The notes: generated by a model from the letters alone, not told the origin. 64,000 bases of DNA from Luteolibacter rhizosphaerae (GCF_025950095.1 NZ_JAPDDR010000005.1:372001-436000), one strand, 5' to 3'. Counted from the stretch's first letter, positions 28,577-37,335 are shown. Numbers and translations are program-made.

Positions 28577-29140
28577 ATGGCCAGCACGCCCGTCATCAAC
28601 CTCCGCAAGGGACACGCCGTCCGTCACAACAACGACGTTTGCGTCGTGATCTCCCACGAACTCAAGACGCCCCCACGCATGGCGTCCTACGTGGTGATGT
28701 CGATCCGCAGCGTCGCGACCAAGAAGGTCGCGAACCTTCGCCTCACCTCGAACGACTCGATGGAGTCCGTTCTTCTGGAGCGCATCCCGCACGAGTATTC
28801 CTATAAGGACTCCAGCGGTTACCATTTCCTGCACAACGAGACCTACGACGATGTGGCCGTCCACGACGACATCATCGACACCGTTCGAAACTATCTGATC
28901 GAGGGCAATACCTACACCCTTCTCTTCGCTGACGGTCTGGTGGCCGACATCGAGTTGCCGCCTTCGATGGAGATGATCGTGGCCGAATCACCGGAAGGTG
29001 TTAAGGGTGACTCTGCGAACAACGCTTACAAGTCCGCCACTATGGAAACCGGCCTTGTGGTGCAAGTCCCGCTCTTCATCAACCCGGGCGAAAAGCTGAT
29101 CATCAAAACGGAAGATGCGTCCTACATCAGCCGCGCTTAG
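28577..29140 (+). CDS. efp: Elongation factor P with arginine at the modification-loop tip
   Basis: 187 aa from ATG 28577; a longer in-frame reading to 28127 overlaps the divergent gene and is rejected. EF-P binds between the P and E sites and relieves ribosome stalling at polyproline. Three beta-barrel domains are recognisable: KOW-like ~1-65, OB-like ~66-130 (FLHNETYDDVAV) and C-terminal ~130-187 (GVKGDSANNAYKSATMETG.. VPLFINPGEKL..YISR). The loop that carries Lys34 in Escherichia coli reads KTPPRMAS here, with Arg34 and no Lys at the tip. This differs from the lysylated type and is closer in this respect to the Arg-carrying type. No modification enzyme gene is nearby. Confidence 0.93.
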   Translation: MASTPVINLRKGHAVRHNNDVCVVISHELKTPPRMASYVVMSIRSVATKKVANLRLTSNDSMESVLLERIPHEYSYKDSSGYHFLHNETYDDVAVHDDIIDTVRNYLIEGNTYTLLFADGLVADIELPPSMEMIVAESPEGVKGDSANNAYKSATMETGLVVQVPLFINPGEKLIIKTEDASYISRA

Positions 29141-29154
29141 TTGAATCCTCTCTG

Positions 29155-29188
29155 AAAAGCCGGGCTCCTCACGGGGTCCGGCTTTTTC
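29155..29188 (+). terminator. Rho-independent terminator after efp
   Basis: Stem AAAAGCCGG (29155-29163) with CCGGCTTTT (29178-29186), a 14-nt loop, five T residues in a row. Located 14 bp after the stop codon. Confidence 0.88.
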
Positions 29189-29282
29189 GTTGTTGGATGG
29201 GATGCTGATTTTCAATCTTTTGTGCCCTCGTCACTTGCCCCGGCTTGGCATTCCTGCACGCTTTCTGCTCTAACGGGCTCGG

Positions 29283-31967
29283 ATGACGAGGGAACACGAG
29301 CGGCTAGACGAAGATCTGACCCGGGGGAAGAACTGGAAGCGCTGGGGCCCTTACCTCAGCGAGCGCCAGTGGGGCACCGTGCGGGAGGATTATTCAGAGC
29401 ACGGCAATAGTTGGGGCGAGTTCCCCCACGATCACGCCCGCCGCCGCGCCTACCGCTGGGGCGAGGACGGTCTCCAAGGCTGGTGCGACCGCCAATGCCG
29501 CCTTTGCTTTGCTCCTGCTCTTTGGAACGGAAAGGACACGATCCTGAAAGAGCGGCTCTTCGGGCTGGGAGGAAACGAGGGCAACCACGGCGAGGATGTG
29601 AAGGAGTGCTACTACTACCTCGATTCCACCCCCACCCATTCCTACACCAAGGCGCTTTACAAGTATCCACAGGGCCGGTTTCCCTACACCGAGATCCGGG
29701 AGAAGAATGCCGAACTCGGCCGCGAGGGTCCGGAGTTGGAACTCGCGGACATGGGGATGTTCGACGGGGGGCGTTACTTTGACGTGCTGCAAGAAGTGGC
29801 GAAGAGATCGCCGGAGGACATGCTGTGGCGGATCACGGTGACGAATCGGGGGGCGGAGGCGGCGGAGATTCATGTGCTGCCGACTTTGTGGTTCCGGAAT
29901 GTTTGGAAGTGGGGGTCGGAGAGAGAGACACCTTTGCGCAAGCCTTCAATTGCATTGCATGGTGACCACTTGTTTGCGTCGCATGAGACCTTGGGGGACT
30001 TTTTGTTCTATGCGGACTCTCCGGATGCGGAGGAGGAGCCGGAGTGGCTGTTCACGGAGAACGAGACGGATTATCCGGCGATCTACGGGATTGGCGGACC
30101 GACGGAGTATGTGAAGGACGGTTTCCACAAGCTGCTGATCCAAGGGGAGAAAGACGCGGTTTCCCCGCTGCCGATGGGGACGAAGGCGGCGCCGCACCTG
30201 AAGTTCATGGTGCCGGCCGGGGGAAGCGTGACGATCCGATGCCGCTTACACGCAACCACCTCGGCCGACGGGGTGACCGGCTTGGCAGGGTTCGAGGAGA
30301 CGTTCGAGGAGCGGATCGCGGAATGCGACGAGTTCTATGGCGAGGTGATTACTTCCGGGCTCTCTCCGGAGGAGAATCTGATCTGCCGTCAGGGCTACGC
30401 CGGGTTGCTGTGGTCGAAGCAGTTTTACCACTACGTGATCGATGACTGGCTGAAGGGTGACAGCGACGGCCCGGCTCCGCCGGAAGCGCGGTTGAACGGG
30501 CGGAATTCCGATTGGGGACACTTTTTCGCCAGAGACGTGCTCTCGATGCCGGACAAGTGGGAGTATCCGTGGTTCGCGGCGTGGGACTCGGCCTTCCACA
30601 TGATCCCCTTTGCCGCGGTGGATCCGGACTTCGCGAAGGATCAACTGCTTTTGCTACTACGTGAGTGGTACATGCACCCGAACGGGCAGTTGCCGGCTTA
30701 TGAGTGGAATTTCTCCGATGTGAACCCGCCGGTGCATGCTTGGGCGGTGTGGCGGGTTTACAAGATCGCCGACCCGAAGGGACAGCGGGACCTGCTGTTC
30801 CTGGAGCGGGCCTTCCAGAAGCTGTTGCTGAACTTCACCTGGTGGGTCAATCGCAAGGACGTCGAGGGGCGTCACGTGTTCGGCGGCGGATTCCTCGGAC
30901 TGGACAACATCGGGGTCTTCGACCGCTCGCATGCGTTGCCGGATGGTGGCAAGCTGCATCAGGCGGACGGCACGGCGTGGATGGCGTCCTACTGCCTGCT
31001 GATGCTGGCGATGGCGCTGGAACTGGCCAGCGAGAAGCCCGCTTACGAGGACATTGCCTCGAAGTTCTTCGAGCACTTCGTCAGCATCACGGATGCGATC
31101 AACTCGCTGGGCGGGACGGGTCTATGGGACAGCCAGGACGGGTTCTACTATGACCAGCTGATCGTGAACCATGACGAGCCGGTGCCACTGCGGATTCGCT
31201 CGCTGGTGGGACTTCTGCCGATGTGCGCGGTGACGGTGCTGAAGCAAACCACGATCGAATCGCTCTCCGGGTTCCGGAAGCGGATGGATTGGTTCCTGAG
31301 CAGCCGTCCGGACCTGTTGAAGTACATCAACGTGCGGCGTAATACCGGGGACAAGAAGTCGGCGCTATGCTTGTTGGCGATTCCTTCCGAGGCGCAGTTG
31401 CGCAAGACGCTTCACCGCATGCTGGATCCGAACGAGTTCCTGTCGGACTACGGGATCCGCTCGCTGAGCAAGGCGCACGACAAAGAGCCCTTCGTTTTCG
31501 AGCACGGCGGCGTACGGAACGAAGTTCAGTATACTCCCGGGGAGTCGAACACGGATATGTTCGGAGGCAACTCGAACTGGCGCGGGCCGATCTGGTTTCC
31601 GACGAACTTCCTGATCGTGGAGGCGCTCGAGCGTTACCACCACTTCTACGGCGACAGCTTCAAGATCGAGTATCCGACCGGTTCAGGCGTCGAGAAGACC
31701 CTCAAGGAAGTGGCGATCGATATCTGCGACCGGCTGATTTCCTTGTTCTGTCCGTGTGAAACGGGATACCGGCCTTGCTTCGGCAATGCGGAGACGGCGA
31801 AGCGCTACAGCGACGTGGAGCATTGGCAGAACCTGCTGCTGTTCCATGAATACTTCCACTCGGAGACAGGGGAAGGACTCGGGGCTTCGCACCAGACAGG
31901 TTGGACTTCGCTGGTGGTGAGGCTGGTGAGAGATCGGAGGGAGAAACTCTGCCAGAGAATTATGTGA
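29283..31967 (+). CDS. GH63-like glycoside hydrolase (glucosidase family)
   Basis: 894 aa, cytoplasmic by the absence of a signal peptide. The body shows a beta-sandwich-like first half and an (alpha/alpha)6-barrel second half, as in bacterial GH63. Segments include WFAAWDSAFHMIPFAAVDP (catalytic Asp region, ~residue 435), LPAYEWNFSDVNPPVHAWA, and FGGNSNWRGPIWFPTNFLI near residue 765, which is the typical GH63 C-terminal signature. Family members cleave alpha-glucosidic or alpha-mannosyl-type linkages of small glycosides; the substrate is not determinable. The base pattern changes inside this gene: codons before about 29.5 kb are C-ending-rich, later ones G-rich, matching the skew change described in the findings. 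The start ATG is at 29283. Confidence 0.85.
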   Translation: MTREHERLDEDLTRGKNWKRWGPYLSERQWGTVREDYSEHGNSWGEFPHDHARRRAYRWGEDGLQGWCDRQCRLCFAPALWNGKDTILKERLFGLGGNEGNHGEDVKECYYYLDSTPTHSYTKALYKYPQGRFPYTEIREKNAELGREGPELELADMGMFDGGRYFDVLQEVAKRSPEDMLWRITVTNRGAEAAEIHVLPTLWFRNVWKWGSERETPLRKPSIALHGDHLFASHETLGDFLFYADSPDAEEEPEWLFTENETDYPAIYGIGGPTEYVKDGFHKLLIQGEKDAVSPLPMGTKAAPHLKFMVPAGGSVTIRCRLHATTSADGVTGLAGFEETFEERIAECDEFYGEVITSGLSPEENLICRQGYAGLLWSKQFYHYVIDDWLKGDSDGPAPPEARLNGRNSDWGHFFARDVLSMPDKWEYPWFAAWDSAFHMIPFAAVDPDFAKDQLLLLLREWYMHPNGQLPAYEWNFSDVNPPVHAWAVWRVYKIADPKGQRDLLFLERAFQKLLLNFTWWVNRKDVEGRHVFGGGFLGLDNIGVFDRSHALPDGGKLHQADGTAWMASYCLLMLAMALELASEKPAYEDIASKFFEHFVSITDAINSLGGTGLWDSQDGFYYDQLIVNHDEPVPLRIRSLVGLLPMCAVTVLKQTTIESLSGFRKRMDWFLSSRPDLLKYINVRRNTGDKKSALCLLAIPSEAQLRKTLHRMLDPNEFLSDYGIRSLSKAHDKEPFVFEHGGVRNEVQYTPGESNTDMFGGNSNWRGPIWFPTNFLIVEALERYHHFYGDSFKIEYPTGSGVEKTLKEVAIDICDRLISLFCPCETGYRPCFGNAETAKRYSDVEHWQNLLLFHEYFHSETGEGLGASHQTGWTSLVVRLVRDRREKLCQRIM

Positions 31968-32619
31968 ACCTTCCCCTAGCCAGCTCATCCCAGCAGGCAT
32001 TCCTCAGTGAGAAACCGAGATGCTCCAATAGGACAGACCATCGAATCGGGATTCTCTGACGAAATGTCGTCGGGATCTCGGATCTGATCGCGGCTATGCA
32101 GGCTTCGCCAAGCCGGAGCTTTAAGCGCTGCATCGTGGCGCGGCCCATCGTCTCAAAGGCCGTCGCGTGCCACCTAACGAGGTTGGTGCATGAGCGTGGG
32201 GCGCCGAGTTGATACCTGCCCTGAATTCGTTACCCCTATCTACGCGACTTGATCTGGCTGAACGATCTCAAGACCCGCTTCAGATCCCGCCCTCCCCCCT
32301 TTCCCGCCTAACCGGACAATCGCCGTGCCGATGTTCGCCGAGTTGAGCTATCAGCAGCGGAGGATTGTCTGTCCCCCTTCTCTTTGAGGGAATCCGACCC
32401 AAGATCTAAAAGTTGCCCAGGCGACGGTAGGTCGGCATGGCTTATTGATCTACAGTTAAATGGGATGGTCATTTCACCTCGGAAATCTGGTCGTGAGCTT
32501 GATAGGCTCTCCGAAAAGTAGAATCTGCTTGAAAAAGCAAAACCTATCATGGAAAGTCACAACCTAGACATCGGAAAAGTAGATCTTTTGCTCCAAGAAA
32601 CTCTGACTCTCTTCCCCAA
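31968..32619. other. Gene-free spacer leading into the AT-rich island
   Basis: 652 bp without a convincing gene. The first ~350 bp still have the genome's GC level; from about 32.3 kb the base composition falls. Short reading frames at 31960-32148 and 32308-32550 (both minus strand) have no start context or recognisable motifs. No tRNA, terminator or terminal repeat was seen. It marks the left boundary of the island. Confidence 0.5.
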
Positions 32620-33408
32620 ATGAAAATCTGGCGATCAAGATGGGTGATAGTCCTAGCAGCGCTCATTTGCCTCTTGCTGATTCTCGCAGATCGGAAAAAT
32701 GCTGCCTATGCAAAGCGTTCAGCGTATGGGAACCAACCAACAGGGGTAGCCGAATCTCAATTAAAACAATCGGAGGAGGCAAGAAAATCCAATCGTGTCA
32801 ATCGGGCCGCGCAGTTGAAATTAAGTCCCGAACAACAAAAACTTATAAGCATGGGCGTTTTCTCTGATGAGAATGCAGCATCATTCTTTCTTATAGGGGT
32901 CGGAGATAAAATTCCCAGTGACGCTCTCAGGGAAGTAGGCCTAACCGAAGATAACCGTCCTGAGCTAGAAGCGATCGTAGACCGCCTCACAGACACAATG
33001 GGTAGTTTGATATCTGATCAAGCAGTTCAAGACGAGGCGGAAGCAGCCAAGGGCAATGTCGTATATCATATCCCAGCTGATCCCCAAGGGGGGGCGAACG
33101 CACTTCTTGAGTTCAGACAACAACTGACCACAAGCTTTGGCCCCACCATCGCGGATGCGCTAATGCGAGGACTTCATTGCCCCCAATTTTTTGGAGCATT
33201 TGGCAAACAAGACGTTAGACTGCAGGTGACTGATGGGATTTCCCACAGTGGAACGCCTGTTTATTATGTTGACTACTCGTGTAGCGATCCTTCAACGGGA
33301 AAGAAATATAGGGAGGGACGGGAAACCCACGAGAGCTTCCAAAGTAGATTCGGTCATAAGGTGGTAGATAAAATATTTGAAGCGAAAGCAAGAATGAACC
33401 AAGAGTGA
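32620..33408 (+). CDS. Membrane-anchored hypothetical protein of the AT-rich island
   Basis: 262 aa. N-terminal hydrophobic anchor (WVIVLAALICLLLILA, residues ~8-23) after a basic start, then a mostly hydrophilic extracytoplasmic part. The body has a Gln/Glu/Lys-rich helical stretch (~45-75) and a C-terminal region with two Cys (LHCPQF and DYSCSD) that could pair. No family was recognised. First gene of the island's row, 13 bp before the next. Codon use is AT-rich, unlike the neighbours outside the island. Confidence 0.68.
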   Translation: MKIWRSRWVIVLAALICLLLILADRKNAAYAKRSAYGNQPTGVAESQLKQSEEARKSNRVNRAAQLKLSPEQQKLISMGVFSDENAASFFLIGVGDKIPSDALREVGLTEDNRPELEAIVDRLTDTMGSLISDQAVQDEAEAAKGNVVYHIPADPQGGANALLEFRQQLTTSFGPTIADALMRGLHCPQFFGAFGKQDVRLQVTDGISHSGTPVYYVDYSCSDPSTGKKYREGRETHESFQSRFGHKVVDKIFEAKARMNQE

Positions 33409-33421
33409 TTGTTTCTAGTTG

Positions 33422-34120
33422 ATGAAATATATGAAAGCCGAAGAATTCCTCCCTCCTAAAGTGGATCTCATGGATGTCTGTGAGCAAAACAGCATTCTCC
33501 AGAATAGACGTGCGTTTATAAAGAAAACCAGCGGCTTATCTCTCGGGACTTGGGCGATTTGGAATGGTCTAACTGGAAAGGCCGAGGCGTGGCCATATTC
33601 AGCGGTGATACCCATGCCCAGTTCTCACGTGGCGAAGGCGTGCTCACAAGTGTTCACCTCTCCCCTTGATCCTTATAAGGGTTGGCTGAATATTGTAGTT
33701 TGGCCATCGGGCGGCTCTTATGGTTCCTATTGCGAAGTTTCGTTTCGTTTGGCAGGCGAGAACCCTGTAGGAGCATCCTTCGTTGGATCTTGGCAGTGGG
33801 TAAGAGGTTATCTTTCAGGTGGAGATGCCGATTGTAATATTTCCAGCACCTCCGACTCGTTGGAAATTGCGCTTTGGAATTGGTATGAGAACGGCTCGAC
33901 CACTCCTATTGATCCGTGGGAGGATTATGTTTTCCATAGAGTTTGGGTGGAATACCAAGCTGCCGGCAAGTTTAGTAATCCAGCAGTGGCCAGTGATCAA
34001 TACTATACTGTGACGTTTAAGTTGCGATTCGGAGCATTTGATCCTTCTACCGGAAATCAGATCGGATCTGACTTCGCGTCGGCTGGAGGATTGATAGATC
34101 TCGGAGCGCTCGGGGCGTAA
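33422..34120 (+). CDS. Exported protein with twin-arginine-like signal, function unknown
   Basis: 232 aa from ATG 33422 (in-frame alternatives are TTG 33419 and ATG 33431). Residues ~28-45 read NRRAFIKKTSGLSLGTWAI, a twin-arginine-like export signal placed after a 28-residue leader, ending near KAEAWPYS. The mature part (~180 aa) is rich in Trp, Tyr, Ser and Gly, with two Cys (KACSQ, SYCEV) and a third in DADCNIS, and looks beta-structured. No family was recognised. It precedes a glycosyltransferase gene by 14 bp, so it could be the exported product that the island's glycosyltransferases modify; that is speculation from order alone. Confidence 0.68.
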   Translation: MKYMKAEEFLPPKVDLMDVCEQNSILQNRRAFIKKTSGLSLGTWAIWNGLTGKAEAWPYSAVIPMPSSHVAKACSQVFTSPLDPYKGWLNIVVWPSGGSYGSYCEVSFRLAGENPVGASFVGSWQWVRGYLSGGDADCNISSTSDSLEIALWNWYENGSTTPIDPWEDYVFHRVWVEYQAAGKFSNPAVASDQYYTVTFKLRFGAFDPSTGNQIGSDFASAGGLIDLGALGA

Positions 34121-34134
34121 TACCAATAGGCAAG

Positions 34135-34899
34135 ATGAATCTTGCAGTAATGTTCGCCTTTACGGGCAGCACTTCTCATTATTGGCCTAGGCAGGCCAAA
34201 TGGGCGGTCTCATCTTTGGTCCGATCAACTTGGCAAGGCGAGATCAAGATCTGGAGAGGATGGGAAAAACCTCTATTTCCGCACGGACGCCAATTTTTAA
34301 GCGAGGAGTATTTTGATTTCAGCGCAGAGCTTGAATCTTTCTCTTTGGGAGATACTTCTGCGAAGGAGCATTTGCATTGTTCTTTTCTGTACTTCACATG
34401 GCTAAAGAAATTTTTATCGACCATTCCTGTCGATAGGTATAAATGGATTCTATTATTTGACGCAGATGTTGTATTTCTTCGGGATATCGGGCACCTGCTG
34501 AAATCTTCTCGTCAACTGATTTTGCATCGTTATATTGCGGAGGGGTGCGAAAAAATTGACGGAGGATTTCTCGCACTCAGATCTGAAATTTTTCATGATT
34601 TTATTTTGATCTGGATGGCAGAACTAAAGATTGCTGTGGAGTCGCATTGGGATAAATCGCGATCCGAAATCATAAGTGAGATTGTATCGAAACGGGGGTG
34701 GACTATGGACAGATTTGAGGCCGGAGAGGTTTTAACTACCACCTCTAGCGATGCTTTGCTGTTTGATGCTTTTGATGCTGCGGTTGTCCATGTAAATCCC
34801 TCTTCTTCAGATCTTAGAACTCGCATTTCTTCTGGTCTTTTTCTATCAAGCATTCTCGGTGAAGGTTGGGGTGGAATCTGGGATTCGCTAGAAATGTAA
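34135..34899 (+). CDS. GT-A type glycosyltransferase-like protein
   Basis: 254 aa, no signal peptide. The DxD nucleotide-sugar/metal motif appears in WILLFDADVVFLRDI (about residues 102-116), followed by EKIDGGFLALRSEIF, the layout of small GT-A glycosyltransferases (GT8-like or related). A His-containing end segment (AAVVHVNPSSSD) could be a further ligand region. Sugar and acceptor unknown. Gap of 7 bp to the next glycosyltransferase gene. Composition is AT-rich (about 40% GC in a sampled line). Confidence 0.72.
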   Translation: MNLAVMFAFTGSTSHYWPRQAKWAVSSLVRSTWQGEIKIWRGWEKPLFPHGRQFLSEEYFDFSAELESFSLGDTSAKEHLHCSFLYFTWLKKFLSTIPVDRYKWILLFDADVVFLRDIGHLLKSSRQLILHRYIAEGCEKIDGGFLALRSEIFHDFILIWMAELKIAVESHWDKSRSEIISEIVSKRGWTMDRFEAGEVLTTTSSDALLFDAFDAAVVHVNPSSSDLRTRISSGLFLSSILGEGWGGIWDSLEM

Positions 34900-34906
34900 C
34901 ATCGCC

Positions 34907-36366
34907 ATGAATGGGTCTGAGCTCCCGGTTTGTTACTATATCAATAACGCGAGGGCGCAGCATCTTCGAAGTTTGATTGAGTGGGATTTTGCGCAGAACG
35001 ATCTTGATGTGATTCGCTTTGCCGGAGTTGATCCAGATCGGAGATGGAGATCATTTTCTGGCGTGAGGAGAGGAGGTGTAAGGTCGATGTCTAAGGCATC
35101 GCTGGATACTTACGTTATCCTTATTGCGATGATTATTATTATTAGAAACGCAAGGTCACAGCGGCTTAATGCTGTGGCTATTTTTCGCGACAACGTTACA
35201 TTGAGAGCTAACTTCAAAAGACTTCTCTCAAGACTGGCCCTCCCCGAGGACTGGGGTGTTCTGCTTCTCGATGGAAATCATAATAAGTGCATACTCCCGG
35301 TTTGTTTTGGTTTAGCCAAGATAGAAGACCCCCTTCAAGGGGTGCCTCTTGCGTTTATGGTAAGTCGTCGGCATTTTAATGTGGTTTTGGCGGACTTGAA
35401 GAGGTTGTGCAAGATGATTCGTATTGATGGACTCGAAGCTCTTTCTGGAGCTTTTCAGACGTCCCGTCCTATCTTCACTTGTGTTCCGGCTTTGGTGTGG
35501 AAAAGGGAACCTGATTTCCCTCAGTCTTCACAAAGTTGCAAGAGGATTCAGTTAGAGGTTGGAGAAGGCTCTGAAGATATTTTCACCAAGATGTATGGAG
35601 GCGGAGTGAAGGGAATTCGATCAAAATTGGCTCTTATCTTTTTGACTAGGGCCGATGTAAATCACCCGTCTATATGGAGAGATTTTGTGGATGAATGCCC
35701 TGAGCGGGTGGTAGTTCATTCTCATTCAAAAGTTCGCTCTTTGGGGGTAGATGCGTTCTTGCATGGAACAATCGTAGATAGTAACATTCTTACGAAATGG
35801 GGGGACATGAGTTGGTCAGGGCGACTAGGCTTCTTTTGTCCACGGCGCTTTGCGATCCTGAGGTAACCCACATTGCCTTGCTTTCAGAAAGTTGCGTGCC
35901 TATTAGATCTCTTTCTTATATTTTGGCTTCGCTGGAGGCCTCGCCTAAATCTCGTTTCTATTTCAGTGGATTGGATTACTGCAGTCTAATGCAGAGAGCT
36001 AGGGCAAAGGCCGTCCCGTCAGTTCCTGATTCATGCTGGCGGTTCCAACCCCAATGGTGGTTGATGAGTCGCGAGACTGCACTGTGGGCTAATGCAAATG
36101 ATTACACGAAGGATCTTGAACTGGTGGAGATACCTGATGAGATGTATTTCTCGACAGTTCTGATGCTTCAAGGATATCCGCTCGAGGATCGGGTGCATTG
36201 CAGACCTGTGACGTGGACCTTCTGGGAGAAAGGACACGGAAGTCCTAAGATATTCAAAGATTTAGATGCGGGAATTATTGAGAATATGTGGGAGTCTGGA
36301 TGCTTTTTTGCGCGGAAGTTTGCCCGGGGTGCCGACATGTCTAACTTCCGTCTTCATCGGCAATGA
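34907..36366 (+). pseudogene. Frameshifted GT25-like/GT14-like glycosyltransferase fusion
   Basis: Frame one runs 34907-35866 (319 aa) and frame two continues to 36366. Residues ~5-215 resemble a GT25 (LPS-type) domain, with AIFRDNVTLRANF where family members have an acidic EDD-like motif. From ~225 a GT14-like (core-2/I-branching type) domain begins (ALIFLTRADVNHPSIWRDF). Its central part reads TKWGDMS in frame one, then LVRATRLLLSTAL and ALLSESCVPIRS in frame two, followed by PQWWLMSRETALWA and IPDEMYFSTVL, matching the family order. So one base is missing near 35799-35812, where six G's lie. Either the gene is broken, the tract is phase-variable, the ribosome slips back one base, or the assembly has an error. 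The DNA gives one protein of about 485 aa if repaired. Confidence 0.78.
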
Positions 36367-36549
36367 GGTTTGGAGCGCACTTTACACTAGAAGTGGTTTC
36401 AAAAGTATCCGGCAAGGATCATCATGCAGGCGAGTTCGAAGAAGCCAAGTAGAGATCGCTCCTGCGCTGCCGCGTGTGGTAGTGGAAGATCATGCCGAGA
36501 TGTGCAGCACCGCCGACGCGCTGCCGGTAGAGATGCCGCGCGAGAATGA

Positions 36550-36933
36550 AGTGGCCCCACCGCCGAACTGGTGCTGCCCTATCTCGATGTCGGCGGTGCC
36601 GCCGTGCCCGACCTTATTTCCGAGCATTTCAATCTCGCCGAGGGCGAGGGTGTAGTGATCCGCACGCTTGATCTAGGCGGTCCGGTGGTGGCGGCGGGAC
36701 TTGGCCAGAAGCACATCGTGACGAGGATTGCGGGCAAGGCGGTGGGTTCCCACGACGGGCTGCGCGAAGCGATCTCCGGCAGCAAGCCGAGTCACGCGGT
36801 GGAGGTGGATTACATTCACCGCGGCGAATCGACGACCGCGACTCTAACGCTGATCAATGCGCCGGCGCATCAGGATCTAATCGCCCGTAGGGGCACGCCA
36901 CTTGGAGCATCGCGGTCGAATTATCCCAGCTGA
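36550..36933 (+). pseudogene. Decayed PDZ-domain protein, C-terminal fragment
   Basis: The visible frame reads LPYLDVGGAAV..., then GVVIRTLDLGGPVVAAGL, HIVTRIAGKAVGSHDGLREAI and AVEVDYIHRGESTTATLTL, the pattern of one complete PDZ domain as in HtrA-like or small verrucomicrobial PDZ proteins. It is preceded by a stop at 36547-36549. Plausible upstream protein text (RVVVEDHAEMCSTADALPVE, about 36465-36525) lies in another frame, so a frameshift near 36555 seems to have destroyed the gene. No start or signal sequence remains; the AT-rich island ends ~180 bp upstream and probably cut it off. Confidence 0.6.
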
Positions 36934-37063
36934 TGCAAAGTCTGGAGCCAGCCGCTGGTCCGCTCCACGGTTCAGCGCCGTTTGTAGTGGCGGAGCTTGC
37001 GGCTTCCCGGTGGAACGGCGGGCCGAGATCATGTCCAGACCGAATTTGGCCAAGGTGACAAGC

Positions 37064-37335
37064 TTATTTCCTACGGCGAGAGGTGCCAATAGCGGCGAGG
37101 AAGAGGCAGGCAAGCACGGCGGACGAGGGTTCGGAAATCGCGCTGATGTCCACACTGAGATTGTCGATATGGATGACGCTCGAAAAGTCGTTGCCAATGC
37201 GGAGGCGGTCGTGAAGGTCCATGCACCCATGTCATAGAGATAGGTGGATGTGGCCGTAGTGACGGCGGTCGGGTCGGAACCAGCCTCGAGGTTTCCGAAG
37301 CGGAAGGAGAAATTTCCGATTTGAGGCCGGCAAGG
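37064..37335 (-). pseudogene. Decayed PEP-CTERM protein, C-terminal remnant
   Basis: Read on the minus strand, the frame 37222-37064 ends in RIGNDFSSVIHIDNLSVDIS, then SEPSSAVLAC, a hydrophobic stretch LFLAAIG and a basic RRRK before the stop. This is the tripartite PEP-CTERM sorting signal (here SEP in place of PEP) used for exosortase-dependent export. Upstream text from the same protein (IGNFSFRFGNLEAGSDPTAV, about 37330-37260) is in a different frame and is closed by a TAG near 37340. So the gene is truncated and frameshifted. It implies that the genome encodes or once encoded an exosortase system. It is invisible to a simple ORF caller because only 52 codons remain. Confidence 0.7.

Larger units (their letters stand above)
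32400..36400. mobile_element. AT-rich island with four co-directional genes
   Basis: Hand counts of 60-base lines give 40% GC at 34501 and 35% at 35101, against about 60-65% in the flanks. The four + strand genes follow one another with gaps of 13, 14 and 7 bp, which suggests one transcription unit. The right side abuts decayed genes (PDZ and PEP-CTERM remnants) and a terminase-small-like gene. No integrase, transposase, tRNA or terminal repeats were found, so the route of transfer is unknown. Horizontal acquisition is inferred from composition only. Confidence 0.55.

Noticed and set aside
29400-32300. Chromosomal origin of replication at the skew change
   Set aside because: No dnaA, dnaN or gidA-type gene and no cluster of DnaA boxes was seen, so only the skew itself is reported.
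31960-32550. Two short minus-strand frames (62 and 80 codons) in the spacer before the island
   Set aside because: No start context, no domain and no conservation clue; listed only as gene-free spacer.
36266-36655. A 129-codon + strand frame starting inside the glycosyltransferase
   Set aside because: Most of it is out of frame with recognisable protein. Only its middle may be part of the decayed PDZ gene.
36902-37237. A 111-codon + strand frame over the PEP-CTERM remnant
   Set aside because: The minus strand gives the recognisable PEP-CTERM pattern; the + strand text has none.
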